Assembly (NCBI GenBank): GCA_016704425.1 | Contig: JADJAC010000002.1 | Span: forward strand, 806,001 to 870,000 | Source: Sphingomonadales bacterium | GTDB taxonomy: Bacteria > Pseudomonadota > Alphaproteobacteria > Sphingomonadales > Sphingomonadaceae | DNA: 64,000 nt | Reading direction: 5' to 3' | In this document: one piece after another, positions 1 to 8,618 of the stretch | How positions within the stretch are numbered: position 1 is the stretch's first letter | How the letters are laid out: each line of letters begins with the position of its first letter | The notes under the pieces: model-generated | The model's input: only the letters and a program-made list of their open reading frames with translations | The model's database searches: none | Told to the model about the DNA's origin: nothing | Made by a program: the position numbers and the translations under genes

Positions 1-43
1 CGAACGACCCTATTTTCTTGACTTGGTGAAGGGAGGCTGAGCG

Positions 44-976
44 ATGGGGGTTCAGGCGCTTGGATATGTGGTAATCGAAACCGCACAGCCCGAAAAATGG
101 AATCATTTCCTGACTGAAATGGCCGGCGCAATGCGCGCTGAAGACGCAGCAGATGGTGCGACACAATACCGTATCGACGAGAGACCATTCCGATTCCGGA
201 TCGAGCCGTCAAACCGGGAATGGTTCAAGGCGGCGGCATATAGGGTGACGGACCGAAAAGCTCTGGAACACTTGGCCAATGTGATCGAAGCTGCCGGACG
301 CGCTATTTCCCATTTGGACAACTCTGAGGTTGAACTGCGCCAAGTTGCGGCTGCATTTCGCACGACCGATCCTGCCGGCAACGGACTGGAGTTCTACTGC
401 GGCGATAGCATTGCGGATTCGCCCTTTGTTTCGCCGCTCGGGATTTCAAATTTCGTTACCGGTGACATGGGCATGGGCCATGCCGTGTTCTCAGCTCCCA
501 ATTTCGAGGAAACCGTGGCCTTTTACCGCAACGTCATTGGCTTCCACGAAACTGACATGCCGCGCTTCTATTTTGCGGGCGGCGGAGCAAATGATCCCGG
601 CATGGGTTTTGCGTTCATGCACGCCGATAACGGGCGACATCACAGCATTGCGCTTGGTGAAGGTCCCATACCTCCATCTGGCTGCGTCCACTTGATGCTT
701 GAGCTGCCCAACCTCGTTGAAGTCGGGAAGGCGCATGATCGAATGAAGCGGCTTGGCTATGCTGAGTCAGCAACGCTTGGGCAGCATTTCAATGATGAAA
801 CTGTTGGCTTCTACGTGCAGACCCCGTCCGGCTTCGACCTCGAGATCGGGTGCGACAGTCTGATTATCGATCCAGCAACATGGAATGTCACGAAGCATGA
901 GGGCATCAGCATCTGGGGCCATGAGTGGGCTTGGCAAAAGACTTTGAAAGAACAGCAAGCGGAGGCCGCAGAGTGA
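44..976 (+). CDS. tesB: Type I extradiol dioxygenase (TesB/HsaC-like)
   Basis: This 310-residue protein has two vicinal-oxygen-chelate modules, the layout of type I extradiol dioxygenases. The Fe(II) ligands can be placed at His146 (GHAVF), His216 (CVHLM) and Glu267 (DLEIG), close to the spacing in HsaC and BphC. His200 and Tyr257 fit the second-sphere acid/base residues. Family members meta-cleave catecholic rings. Among HIP-pathway genes the likely substrate is the A-ring catechol of a 9,10-secosteroid (TesB/HsaC step). A 4-hydroxyestrone-type substrate cannot be excluded from sequence alone. A GGGAGG ribosome site at 32-37 precedes the ATG. The stop overlaps the GTG start of the next gene, so it heads, or lies inside, the operon. 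Family assignment is firm; the steroid substrate is inferred from neighbours. Confidence 0.8.
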   Translation: MGVQALGYVVIETAQPEKWNHFLTEMAGAMRAEDAADGATQYRIDERPFRFRIEPSNREWFKAAAYRVTDRKALEHLANVIEAAGRAISHLDNSEVELRQVAAAFRTTDPAGNGLEFYCGDSIADSPFVSPLGISNFVTGDMGMGHAVFSAPNFEETVAFYRNVIGFHETDMPRFYFAGGGANDPGMGFAFMHADNGRHHSIALGEGPIPPSGCVHLMLELPNLVEVGKAHDRMKRLGYAESATLGQHFNDETVGFYVQTPSGFDLEIGCDSLIIDPATWNVTKHEGISIWGHEWAWQKTLKEQQAEAAE

Positions 977-1854
977 CACTCGACAAGCGAATGACCACCC
1001 AAGAGATGGTCGCCGGATTGCAAGACGGCATGACACTCGGCATCGGTGGCTGGGGCCCGCGCCGCAAGCCGATGGCCCTGGTGCGCGAGATCATGCGTTC
1101 AAATCTCAGGGATCTCACAGTCGTATCCTACGGCGGCGCAGATGTTGGCATGCTTTGTGCGGCTGGAAAGGTGAAGAAGCTCGTCTTTGCATTCGTGTCG
1201 CTGGACGCGATCCCGCTCGAACCCTGGTTTCGCAAAAGCCGCGAAGCCGGGCAGATCGAGGTTCTGGAGCTCGACGAAGGCATGTTCCAATGGGGCCTGA
1301 AGGCGGCTGCCTTTGGCCTGCCTTTCCTTCCCACACGTGTCGGCCTTGGTACGGACCTGGCAGAGCTAGGCGATCTGAAAACGGTGCAATCGCCTTATGC
1401 AGATCGCGAAGTGTTGATCGCAATGCCGGCGCTTAGGCTGGATGCCGCCCTTATCCATGTCAACCGCAGCGATTGGAGGGGAAATGTGCAATTGTTTGGC
1501 GCTGACACCTATTATGACGAATGGTTCGCCAAGGCGGCGAGCAAGACGTTCGTAAGTTGCGAGCAGCTGGTTGACCGGATTGAGGACCACTATCCCGATG
1601 ATGCGCATGCCAACACGTTTGAACGCTGTTTTGTGACCGGCGTAACTGAGATACCCTGCGGAGCCCATCCAAGCTCGATGCCGCCCTTATACGGTCCCGA
1701 CATGAAAGCTTTCAAGGCGTACGCCGACGCAGCGCGTGAGCCAGGCGATTGGAGCGCGGTTGCCGACATCTTTGTCGCTTCGGATGCCGATGCCTATTTG
1801 TCGAGCGTTGGCGGAAGGGAGGCAGTGATGAACATTCCGCTGGCGATTTACTGA
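973..1854 (+). CDS. ipdA: COCHEA-CoA hydrolase alpha subunit (IpdA-like CoA-transferase)
   Basis: This is a 293-residue class I CoA-transferase-fold alpha subunit. The start chosen is GTG at 973, which overlaps the upstream TGA and has GGAGG at 961-965. The earlier in-frame ATG at 925 lies inside the previous gene. The N-terminus has the glycine-rich GIGGWGPRRKP segment of the family. In steroid degraders IpdA pairs with IpdB to open the last carbocycle (ring C remnant) of COCHEA-CoA by a retro-Claisen-like hydrolysis rather than CoA transfer. The assignment rests on length close to mycobacterial IpdA, the paired beta gene directly downstream, and the adjacent echA20 and ipdC. Alone it could be called a generic CoA-transferase; in this context IpdA is strongly favoured. 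Confidence 0.85.
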   Translation: MTLDKRMTTQEMVAGLQDGMTLGIGGWGPRRKPMALVREIMRSNLRDLTVVSYGGADVGMLCAAGKVKKLVFAFVSLDAIPLEPWFRKSREAGQIEVLELDEGMFQWGLKAAAFGLPFLPTRVGLGTDLAELGDLKTVQSPYADREVLIAMPALRLDAALIHVNRSDWRGNVQLFGADTYYDEWFAKAASKTFVSCEQLVDRIEDHYPDDAHANTFERCFVTGVTEIPCGAHPSSMPPLYGPDMKAFKAYADAAREPGDWSAVADIFVASDADAYLSSVGGREAVMNIPLAIY

Positions 1855-2648
1855 TGGCTGCCGCTGACGGCACGCTGGCCGATCTGTGTATTGTCGCATG
1901 TTCCGAGGCCTTTCGTGGCAATGGCGAAATCATTGCAACCGGGGTCGGTCCAATTCCTAGGCTTGCGGCGGGGCTTGCCAAGCTGACGCACAGTCCGGAA
2001 CTCATGATGACCGACGGAGAGGCCTTTCTTGTAGAGCAACCAGTCCCTCTGGGGCCTCGCAAGTATGAAGATCGCAAAAAGGCTGGCTATTTGCCGTTTT
2101 CGAGGTTCTTCGACAGCGCCGTGTGGACGGGGCGTCGCCACGCGATGGTCACGCCCACCCAGATCGATCGCTACGGCCAGATCAACCTCTCCCAGCTCGG
2201 AGGCACGCACCAGCAACCAAAGACGCAGATGCTTGGTGTGAGGGGCTTTCCCGGGAACACGATCTACCACCCTAATAGCTTCTTCTTTCCTTCGCACACC
2301 ACGCGTGTGTTCGTGGAAAAGGAAGTCGATATGGTGTCTGGCGTCGGATACAATCCGGCAAAGCGGATTGCAGGCGGGAATTTCTCTGGCGTCGACTTGC
2401 GGACGATTGTCACAAATTTGTGCGTCCTTGATTTTGGGGGGCCGGATCACAGCATTCGGCTGGTGTCGTTGCACCCTGATGTGAGCATCGACGAAGTATT
2501 GCAATCGACGGGCTTTCCCCTGTCTACCGGTCAAACAAGCGAAACACCGCTGCCCACAGCCGAGCAGATCGAAATCATTCAGAAGCTCGACCCGCTCAAC
2601 ATTCGGGCAACAGTGATCAAAGACAATCCGCCCGCGAGGAGGGGCTGA
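1854..2648 (+). CDS. ipdB: COCHEA-CoA hydrolase beta subunit (IpdB-like CoA-transferase)
   Basis: This 264-residue class I CoA-transferase-fold beta subunit starts at the ATG whose A is the last base of the IpdA stop codon (TGATG). This is a classic translational-coupling overlap that suits a 1:1 heteromer. The N-terminal SEAFRGNGE and ATGVG segments are typical of the beta subunits. No separate strong ribosome site is seen, consistent with coupled translation. Together with IpdA it would hydrolyse the ring of COCHEA-CoA in the late part of steroid C/D-ring degradation. A longer in-frame extension back to 1749 is inside ipdA and was not used. Confidence 0.85.
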   Translation: MAAADGTLADLCIVACSEAFRGNGEIIATGVGPIPRLAAGLAKLTHSPELMMTDGEAFLVEQPVPLGPRKYEDRKKAGYLPFSRFFDSAVWTGRRHAMVTPTQIDRYGQINLSQLGGTHQQPKTQMLGVRGFPGNTIYHPNSFFFPSHTTRVFVEKEVDMVSGVGYNPAKRIAGGNFSGVDLRTIVTNLCVLDFGGPDHSIRLVSLHPDVSIDEVLQSTGFPLSTGQTSETPLPTAEQIEIIQKLDPLNIRATVIKDNPPARRG

Positions 2649-2650
2649 CC

Positions 2651-3544
2651 ATGAGTGACCTGGTGCAACCAAAATCAGTAGACGTCACGTATGAAACCGA
2701 AGAGCCCGTGCTGTATGAGGCGGATGCAGGCATCGCATGGGTGACGATGAACCGACCGTCATTCAACAATTCGCAGAATGGCCAGATGACTTATGCGCTC
2801 GATGACGCGTTTCAGCGAGCAACCCACGATGATGCCGTGAAATGCATTGTCCTTGCGGGCGCGGGCAAGCATTTCAGTGCCGGTCATGATATCGGCACTC
2901 CGGGGCGCGACCTGCACCACGAATTCGACAAGCGCCTGATGTTTGCACCCCATACGAACAAGCCCGCTGCCGAATTGCTTTATACGCGTGAACAGGAACA
3001 GTATCTGGGCATGTGTCGCCGCTGGCGGGACATCCCCAAACCGACGATCGCCATGGTCCAGGGCGCGTGTATTGCGGGGGGATTGATGCTTGCGTGGGTG
3101 TGCGACCTGATCGTCGCGAGCGATGACGCCTTCTTTCAGGATCCTGTTAACCCGCTGATGGGCATCCCGGGCGTTGAATATTTTGCGCACGCATATGAAC
3201 TTCCGCCAAGGGTTGCGAAGGAATTTTTGCTCCTCGGCGAACGCATGACCGCAGAGCGTGCAGAGCGGTTCGGCATGGTGAACCGTGTTGTCCCCCGCGA
3301 CCAGTTGCGCGAGACTGTGAATGCCATGGCGGCAAAACTGGCCGGTCAAGACCGCTTGGGCAACTGGCTCACAAAGCAGGCTGTAAATCACGTCGAAGAA
3401 TTGCGCGGCAAGCGCGCAGCCATGGATGCCGTGTTCCACATGCACCATTTTGCGCATGCTCAGAACGATCTCGTCAAAGGCGATTCGATCGCGGGCGTGA
3501 GCGGCAGATCGGCTTCGGCGGAGAACAAGAAGGCGGCGGGCTAG
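2651..3544 (+). CDS. Enoyl-CoA hydratase/crotonase-family protein of the steroid operon
   Basis: This 297-residue crotonase-fold protein begins 2 nt after ipdB. The oxyanion-hole segments are visible at residues 74-81 (HFSAGHDI) and 138-147 (GACIAGGLML). Aligned by eye with canonical hydratases, the two catalytic glutamates (Glu144 and Glu164 of rat hydratase) appear as Met146 and Val166, with Asp163 nearby. Standard water addition through the Glu pair is therefore doubtful. It is longer than EchA20 and resembles the longer EchA13-type group (recalled similarity, not searched). It is probably a hydratase, isomerase or C-C hydrolase acting on a HIP-CoA ring intermediate. The exact step is not assigned. 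Confidence 0.75.
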   Translation: MSDLVQPKSVDVTYETEEPVLYEADAGIAWVTMNRPSFNNSQNGQMTYALDDAFQRATHDDAVKCIVLAGAGKHFSAGHDIGTPGRDLHHEFDKRLMFAPHTNKPAAELLYTREQEQYLGMCRRWRDIPKPTIAMVQGACIAGGLMLAWVCDLIVASDDAFFQDPVNPLMGIPGVEYFAHAYELPPRVAKEFLLLGERMTAERAERFGMVNRVVPRDQLRETVNAMAAKLAGQDRLGNWLTKQAVNHVEELRGKRAAMDAVFHMHHFAHAQNDLVKGDSIAGVSGRSASAENKKAAG

Positions 3545-3547
3545 ACC

Positions 3548-4609
3548 TTGCTTACAACAAAACTAACCGAGGCCCTTGGGTGTCGCGTACCGGTGATACA
3601 GACCGCAATGGGCTGGATCGCAAGGCCCGCGCTTGTGGCCGCAACCAGCAATGCCGGTGCATTCGGATTTCTTGCTGCCGCTGTGATGCGTCCCAAGGAA
3701 TTGGCAGAGGAAATCGCGCGGCTGCGGGACATGACGCCCCATAGCTTCGGGGTAAATTTCCACAGTTTCCAGCCGGGCGCTGCGGAAATTGTCGAGATCA
3801 TACTGGCCAACAAGGATCGTGTGCGCGCCGTCAGTTTCGGGCGCGGGCCGGACGCTACTATGATCGGGCGGTTCAAGGATGCGGGCATATTCTGCATTCC
3901 CACGGTCGGCGCGGTCAAGCATGCCCAGAAGATGGCTGAACTTGGCTGCGACATGGTCACTGTGCAGGGTGGAGAAGGGGGGGGACATACTGGCAGTGTC
4001 CCGACCACTATACTCCTGCCCCAGGTGCTCGACGCTGTTAAGATACCGGTTGTTGCCGCCGGCGGCTTCGCCGATGGCCGTGGTCTCGCAGCGGCGCTCG
4101 CATTTGGGGCTTGCGGCATTGCCATGGGCACCCGCTTTCTGATGACGGCCGAAAGCCCGGTTCCGGCCGCGCCAAAGTTGGCCTATGTGAAAGCGGGTAC
4201 AGGAGATATCGCTGTCAGCACAAAGGTTGACGGAATTCCGCAGCGGATGATCCTGAACCCTCTGCTCAAGCGGATTGAAGGGTCTGGCAGGACCGCGATG
4301 TGGCTGCGCGCGATAGAGGCAGGCCTTGAGATGAAGCGTCAGTCGAGCATGTCCTGGCGCGACGTGCTGCAAGCAGCGCGTGGTATGACCAGCCACGGAG
4401 AGATGCCTCTCTCCCAAGCAATGATGGCGGCCGCGGCACCAATTTTGATTCAGCGCGCAGTCGTGTCTGGCGATGCCGAAAAAGGCCTGATGGCGACGGG
4501 TGTCGTTGCCGGACGACTGACCGATCTTCCGAACTGCGCGGAACTAATTGCAGACATCATGCGCGATGCCGAAGGCCGGCTGTCCGCATTGACGGGTTTG
4601 ACGACCTAG
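3548..4609 (+). CDS. ipdC: NMO-family flavin dehydrogenase of HIP-CoA pathway (IpdC-like)
   Basis: This 353-residue TIM-barrel flavoprotein belongs to the nitronate monooxygenase/2-nitropropane dioxygenase family. It shows an N-terminal PVIQTAMGWI segment, a QGGEGGGHTG phosphate-binding loop, AAGGFADGRG and GIAMGTRFL. In steroid-degrading bacteria the family member in this context is IpdC, which uses FMN to introduce a double bond into the hydroxylated HIP-derived CoA thioester before EchA20 ring opening. The start is TTG at 3548, just 3 nt after the preceding stop; the residues after it (LTTKLTEALGCRVPVIQ) align with the family start. It sits between a crotonase and echA20, as expected for IpdC. 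Generic nitronate monooxygenase activity is the alternative and less likely. Confidence 0.82.
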   Translation: MLTTKLTEALGCRVPVIQTAMGWIARPALVAATSNAGAFGFLAAAVMRPKELAEEIARLRDMTPHSFGVNFHSFQPGAAEIVEIILANKDRVRAVSFGRGPDATMIGRFKDAGIFCIPTVGAVKHAQKMAELGCDMVTVQGGEGGGHTGSVPTTILLPQVLDAVKIPVVAAGGFADGRGLAAALAFGACGIAMGTRFLMTAESPVPAAPKLAYVKAGTGDIAVSTKVDGIPQRMILNPLLKRIEGSGRTAMWLRAIEAGLEMKRQSSMSWRDVLQAARGMTSHGEMPLSQAMMAAAAPILIQRAVVSGDAEKGLMATGVVAGRLTDLPNCAELIADIMRDAEGRLSALTGLTT

Positions 4610-4618
4610 GAGGAAGCG

Positions 4619-5368
4619 ATGCCGATTACGTGCACCATAAAAGACAGGATTGCGGAAATCGTGTTCGATGTCCCACCGGTCAATGCCTTTGACAGCGAAA
4701 CATGGATGTCGATTCCGGAAATCATCGGCAAGGCAGGGCGCGATCCCGACGTGAATTGCATTCTGATCCGCGCCGAAGGACGAGGATTCTGCGGCGGCGT
4801 CGATATCAAGGAAATGCAAGCGCATCCTGATCGGATTACCATTCTCAATCGCGGCAACTACCTTACATTCAAAGCGATCCGCGATGCTGAAATCCCTGTC
4901 GTATCTGCCGTGCATAAATTCGTCATCGGTGGTGGCATCGGCATCTGTGGCGCGAGCGACACGATCATCGCATCCGATGATGCTTTCTTTTCATTGCCCG
5001 AGGTCGATCGCGGGGCGATGGGCGGCGCCAGCCATCTTTCCCGGATGCTGCCATTGCACAAGGTCCGCGCGGCCTTCTTCACAGGCGGGAATATTTCCGC
5101 GCAGGAAGCTTATCGGCTCGGTGCCGTGGAAAAGGTCGTGACACGGGAAGAGCTGGCAAATGAAGCACGCTCATTTTGCGCTGTCGTCGCATCCAAATCA
5201 CGAAAGGCGCTCGTGATTGCAAAGGAGGCTCTCAACGGCCTCGAAGCCCGCGATGTTGACCGTGGCTACCGCTGGGAACAGGGCTTCACACTCGAAATGT
5301 ACATGCACGAAGACAGTCAGAAGTCGCGCGATGCCTTTGTCGAAACGGGCAAGGCAGCCAAGTTCTGA
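4619..5368 (+). CDS. echA20: HIEC-CoA ring hydrolase (EchA20-like crotonase)
   Basis: This 249-residue crotonase-fold protein has features remembered from mycobacterial EchA20: an MPIT start, PPVNA near residue 19, RAEGRGFCGGVDIKEMQ around 51-67, the glycine-rich oxyanion loop FVIGGGIG at 101-108, and PEVDRGAMGGASHLSR at 127-142. EchA20 hydrolytically opens ring D of HIEC-CoA. The product, COCHEA-CoA, is the substrate of IpdAB, encoded upstream. A strong AGGAGGA ribosome site at 4608-4614 sits 4-5 nt before the ATG. The stop overlaps the next start (TGATG). Assignment to the EchA20 type is confident from motif pattern and operon context, though not checked by search. Confidence 0.87.
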   Translation: MPITCTIKDRIAEIVFDVPPVNAFDSETWMSIPEIIGKAGRDPDVNCILIRAEGRGFCGGVDIKEMQAHPDRITILNRGNYLTFKAIRDAEIPVVSAVHKFVIGGGIGICGASDTIIASDDAFFSLPEVDRGAMGGASHLSRMLPLHKVRAAFFTGGNISAQEAYRLGAVEKVVTREELANEARSFCAVVASKSRKALVIAKEALNGLEARDVDRGYRWEQGFTLEMYMHEDSQKSRDAFVETGKAAKF

Positions 5369-6531
5369 TGCACCTTCACTACACCCCGGAACAAAGCGCA
5401 TTTCGTGCCGAAGTACGGGCGTGGATGGAAATGCATGTGCCGGCCGAGCCGCTCATCACATTGGAATGTCGCGAGGGCTATGACCAGCATGTCGAATGGG
5501 AGCGAACCTTAGCTGCCGGAAATTGGGGTATGGTGACCTGGCCGGAGGAGTTCGGTGGCCGCGGACTGGATCTCATACAATGGCTGATATTTGAGGAGGA
5601 GTATTTTCGGGCGGGCGCTCCGAACAGGGCGAACCAGAACGGCATATTCCTGCTTGGCCCAACGATCATGGAGTTTGGTACAGAAGAGCAGAAGCAGCGC
5701 TTCCTGACTCCCATGGCCAAGGGCGAAGTGGTCTGGGCACAAGCATGGTCCGAACCTGGCGCGGGAAGCGACATGGCGGCGATTTCGTCCAAGGCGGTGA
5801 GAGACGGGAATCAATACGTCATCAATGGCCAGAAGACCTGGAGCAGCCGTGCAGCATTTGCAGACTGGGGATTCGGGATCTTTCGCACTGATCCGGACTC
5901 CAAACGTCACAAGGGGCTGACATTCATCCTCTTCGATCTCAACACGCCCGGAATAACGCGCCGTCCGATCAGGCAACTGCACGGCGAAACAGGCTTTGCG
6001 GAGCTATTCTTTGATGACGTGCGCGTGCCTGTTGAAAACTGCCTGGCTGGAGAAGGGGAAGGCTGGAACGTCGCGATGGCGACGGCCGGATTCGAGCGCG
6101 GGCTTATGCTGCGATCGCCCGGACGGTTTCAAGCCACGGCCAGACGGCTGATCGAACTTTACCGGCGACACCAGGCCGAAGCGGCTCCTTCTGCGCGCGA
6201 AGCCGTCTCGCAGGCCTGGATGGCAGCGCAAGCTTATGCCTACAACACTTATTCCGTCGCCGCGAAAATCATTGCAGGCGGAAAGATCGGGGCAGAGGCA
6301 AGTCTCAACAAAATCTTCTGGTCCGAGCTTGACCGGTCAATGCACCGTACCGCGATGCAGCTGCTTGGAGCCTGCGCTGAGCTCAAGACGTTCGATGATG
6401 GTTCTGTGAACCAGTGGCTCGAAGGCTATATTTTCTCGCTTTCTGGCCCGATCTATGCCGGATCGAACGAAGTGCAACGCAATATCACCGCAGAGCGCCT
6501 GCTCGGCCTGCCACGGGTTGGAGCGGGCTGA
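5368..6531 (+). CDS. Acyl-CoA dehydrogenase, full-length subunit (FadE31-like)
   Basis: This 387-residue acyl-CoA dehydrogenase has the substrate/FAD loop SEPGAGSD at 128-135, NGQKTWSS at 153-160, a candidate catalytic base Glu243 in GFERG, and the C-terminal AGSNEVQRNITAERLLGLPR signature. The next gene encodes a shortened acyl-CoA dehydrogenase with a 1-nt overlap, and a second short one lies at 9523. This arrangement matches the alpha2beta2 heteromeric dehydrogenases of steroid catabolism, where FadE31 pairs with FadE32 or FadE33. It is therefore proposed as the FadE31-type subunit acting on methylated dicarboxylyl-CoA intermediates after ring opening. The FadE number is inferred from context; the enzyme family is certain. 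Confidence 0.85.
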   Translation: MHLHYTPEQSAFRAEVRAWMEMHVPAEPLITLECREGYDQHVEWERTLAAGNWGMVTWPEEFGGRGLDLIQWLIFEEEYFRAGAPNRANQNGIFLLGPTIMEFGTEEQKQRFLTPMAKGEVVWAQAWSEPGAGSDMAAISSKAVRDGNQYVINGQKTWSSRAAFADWGFGIFRTDPDSKRHKGLTFILFDLNTPGITRRPIRQLHGETGFAELFFDDVRVPVENCLAGEGEGWNVAMATAGFERGLMLRSPGRFQATARRLIELYRRHQAEAAPSAREAVSQAWMAAQAYAYNTYSVAAKIIAGGKIGAEASLNKIFWSELDRSMHRTAMQLLGACAELKTFDDGSVNQWLEGYIFSLSGPIYAGSNEVQRNITAERLLGLPRVGAG

Positions 6532-7457
6532 TGGATTTCCGCTTTTCCGAGGATCAGCTTGCTCTTGCCGAAAGTGTTCGCGAGTTTCTTGCTGACACGC
6601 ACGGACCGCAGGTCTTGCGCCATTTGGATAAAGATGGCCCACGCGATCCCAACATCTGGCAGGGTCTTGTCGATATGGGCCTGACGGGTCTGATGGTCCC
6701 GGAAGAGTTTGGCGGTCTCGGTCTGGGTCTGGCGGAGGCTGCGCTCATCGCGGCTGAATGCGGCCGCGCCTGCCTGGCGGAACCATTGGTCGATACGGCT
6801 TTCGTCGCTGTCCCCTGGCTTCTGGCCAAGGGAGAAACCGGGCAACTTGCAGCCATTCTGGCCGGCGTGTGCAGGATCCCGCTGCCCCACGCCATCAACC
6901 CCTGGGTGGCTGATGGTGATGGCGCACATCTGAAAAGCGTCGACCCGCTCAGAATTCTGACCAAGGGAACCGGCGGTGACGATCCTCATCTTCTTGATCT
7001 CGCTGCGCTGATGTCGGCGGCGCAACTGGTGGGACTTGCAGATGCGATGCTGGCGCAGGCGATCGAGTACGCCAAAATTCGAACGCAATTCGGCCAGCCA
7101 ATCGGCGCCTTTCAGGGATTGAAACACCAGCTCGCGTCTTGTGCTGTCGCGATCGAGTTTGCGAAGCCGGTCGTCTGGCGCGCCGCTCAGGCCCTGCAGG
7201 ATGAGGTGCCCACCCGATCCATCCACGTCAGCCATGCCAAGGTCGCTGCCACCGATGCGGCAACACTCACGGCTGAAACTGCGATCCAGGTTCATGGCGC
7301 GATGGGTTACACCTATGAAGTCGATCTGCATTTCTGGATGAAGCGCACCTGGGCCCTGTCCGGAGCCTGGGGTTCGCGTGCCTTTCACCTCAACCGGATC
7401 GACAATGCGGTTCTCGGCGACATGCTCGAGCTCGGACCGCAAGCCACTTTCGCATAA
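6531..7457 (+). CDS. Acyl-CoA dehydrogenase, short partner subunit (FadE32/33-like)
   Basis: This 308-residue acyl-CoA dehydrogenase is clearly shorter than the usual 380-400. It has MDFRFSEDQLALAESVREFL at the start, PEEFGGLGLG near residue 60, RTQFGQPIGAFQGLKH in the C-terminal helical domain, and AIQVHGAMGYTYE. The middle beta-domain is truncated: the SEPGAGSD loop and the FERG base are absent. This is the pattern of non-catalytic or half-site partners in alpha2beta2 enzymes. The chosen ATG at 6531 overlaps the previous TGA, and residues encoded upstream of it do not belong. It most likely forms a heterotetramer with the 5368-6531 product. Confidence 0.85.
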   Translation: MDFRFSEDQLALAESVREFLADTHGPQVLRHLDKDGPRDPNIWQGLVDMGLTGLMVPEEFGGLGLGLAEAALIAAECGRACLAEPLVDTAFVAVPWLLAKGETGQLAAILAGVCRIPLPHAINPWVADGDGAHLKSVDPLRILTKGTGGDDPHLLDLAALMSAAQLVGLADAMLAQAIEYAKIRTQFGQPIGAFQGLKHQLASCAVAIEFAKPVVWRAAQALQDEVPTRSIHVSHAKVAATDAATLTAETAIQVHGAMGYTYEVDLHFWMKRTWALSGAWGSRAFHLNRIDNAVLGDMLELGPQATFA

Positions 7458-7466
7458 GGACCCAAT

Positions 7467-8618
7467 ATGGCCGACGCTTATATCATTGACGCTGTGCGCA
7501 CGCCGATCGGACGCAAGAAGGGAAGCCTTGCCACCCTGCATCCGGCCGATCTTGGCGCCGCGCCGATCAAGGCCCTTGTCGAACGCACCGCAATCGATCC
7601 CAATGCCGTCGATGACGTCGTATGGGGATGTTGCGACACAATCGGGCCGCAAGCAGGGGACATCGGCAGAACGGTCTGGCTCGTCGCCGGCCTTCCACAG
7701 CATGTTCCGGGCACGACGATAGACCGTCAATGCGGATCATCCCAACAGGCTGTCCATTTTGCGGCACAGGGCGTGATGAGCGGTACCCAGGATCTGGTTG
7801 TGGCCGGCGGTTCGCAGGCCATGAACGCGATCCCCATTTCTGCGGCAATGCTGGCTGCCGAGCCATATGGCTTTTCCAATCCGTTCAACACGTCGCCGGG
7901 ATGGGTTGCCCGCTATGGTGATGGCATCTTGAACCAGATCAATTCGGCAGAAATGATTGCAAGAAAATGGGACCTCAGCCGCGAGGCAATGGAGGAATTT
8001 GCCATGGCATCGCACCAGCGCGCGCAGATGGCCTGGGACAACGGCTGGTTCGACAGGGAAGTCTCGGCGCTTTGCGGCCTGCAAGTCGACGAGACCATTC
8101 GACCGCAGACGACGCTTGAAGGTCTGGCAAGTCTGAAGCCGGTCCAGGAAGGCGGAGTGATCACAGCCGGCGTTGCCAGCCAGAACTGTGACGGTGCCGC
8201 CGCCTTGCTGATTGCATCCGAACAAGCCCTGAAGGATCACAACCTCAAACCCCGGGCACGCATTCATCACCTTTCCGTTCGGGCAGATGATCCGGTGTGG
8301 ATGCTTACGGCACCAATTCCCGCCACCGTGCATGCGCTCAAGAAGGCGGGAATGACAGTCGCCGATATTGACCTTTTCGAATGCAACGAGGCTTTCGCCA
8401 GCGTGCCCATGGCCTGGATGAAGGAGTTGGGCATACCGCATGAGAAGGTGAACGTGCAGGGCGGCGGCATCGCACTAGGCCACCCCCTTGGCGCGACCGG
8501 CGCACGATTGATGACAACATTGCTGAATGCGCTTGAACGCACCGGCGGCAGATATGGCTTGCAGACAATGTGCGAAGGCGGCGGTCAGGCAAACGTGACA
8601 ATAATCGAGAGGCTGTGA
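7467..8618 (+). CDS. fadA6: Steroid-ring acetyl-CoA acyltransferase (FadA6-like thiolase)
   Basis: This is a 383-residue thiolase. The acyl-enzyme cysteine is Cys89 (DRQCGSS). The NEAFASVPM, GGGIALGHPLGATGAR and CEGGGQAN motifs supply the remaining active-site residues. FadA6 catalyses thiolytic cleavage of a beta-ketoacyl-CoA late in steroid C/D-ring degradation, releasing acetyl- or propionyl-level units. It follows the two dehydrogenase subunits by 9 nt, and its stop overlaps the SDR start at 8618. Context and length (mycobacterial FadA6 is about 386 residues) support FadA6 over a general FadA. Confidence 0.88.
   Translation: MADAYIIDAVRTPIGRKKGSLATLHPADLGAAPIKALVERTAIDPNAVDDVVWGCCDTIGPQAGDIGRTVWLVAGLPQHVPGTTIDRQCGSSQQAVHFAAQGVMSGTQDLVVAGGSQAMNAIPISAAMLAAEPYGFSNPFNTSPGWVARYGDGILNQINSAEMIARKWDLSREAMEEFAMASHQRAQMAWDNGWFDREVSALCGLQVDETIRPQTTLEGLASLKPVQEGGVITAGVASQNCDGAAALLIASEQALKDHNLKPRARIHHLSVRADDPVWMLTAPIPATVHALKKAGMTVADIDLFECNEAFASVPMAWMKELGIPHEKVNVQGGGIALGHPLGATGARLMTTLLNALERTGGRYGLQTMCEGGGQANVTIIERL

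Noticed and set aside
925..972. ATG at 925 as the ipdA start
   Set aside because: It lies inside the dioxygenase gene; GTG 973 has GGAGG at the right distance and fits the family N-terminus.
3548..4609. Simple nitronate monooxygenase for nitroalkane detoxification
   Set aside because: The position between steroid crotonases and the known NMO-family identity of IpdC make the steroid role much more likely.
6453..7730. 425-residue minus-strand frame opposite the short dehydrogenase and thiolase genes
   Set aside because: It is a GC-rich shadow frame over two well-recognised genes with no domain likeness.
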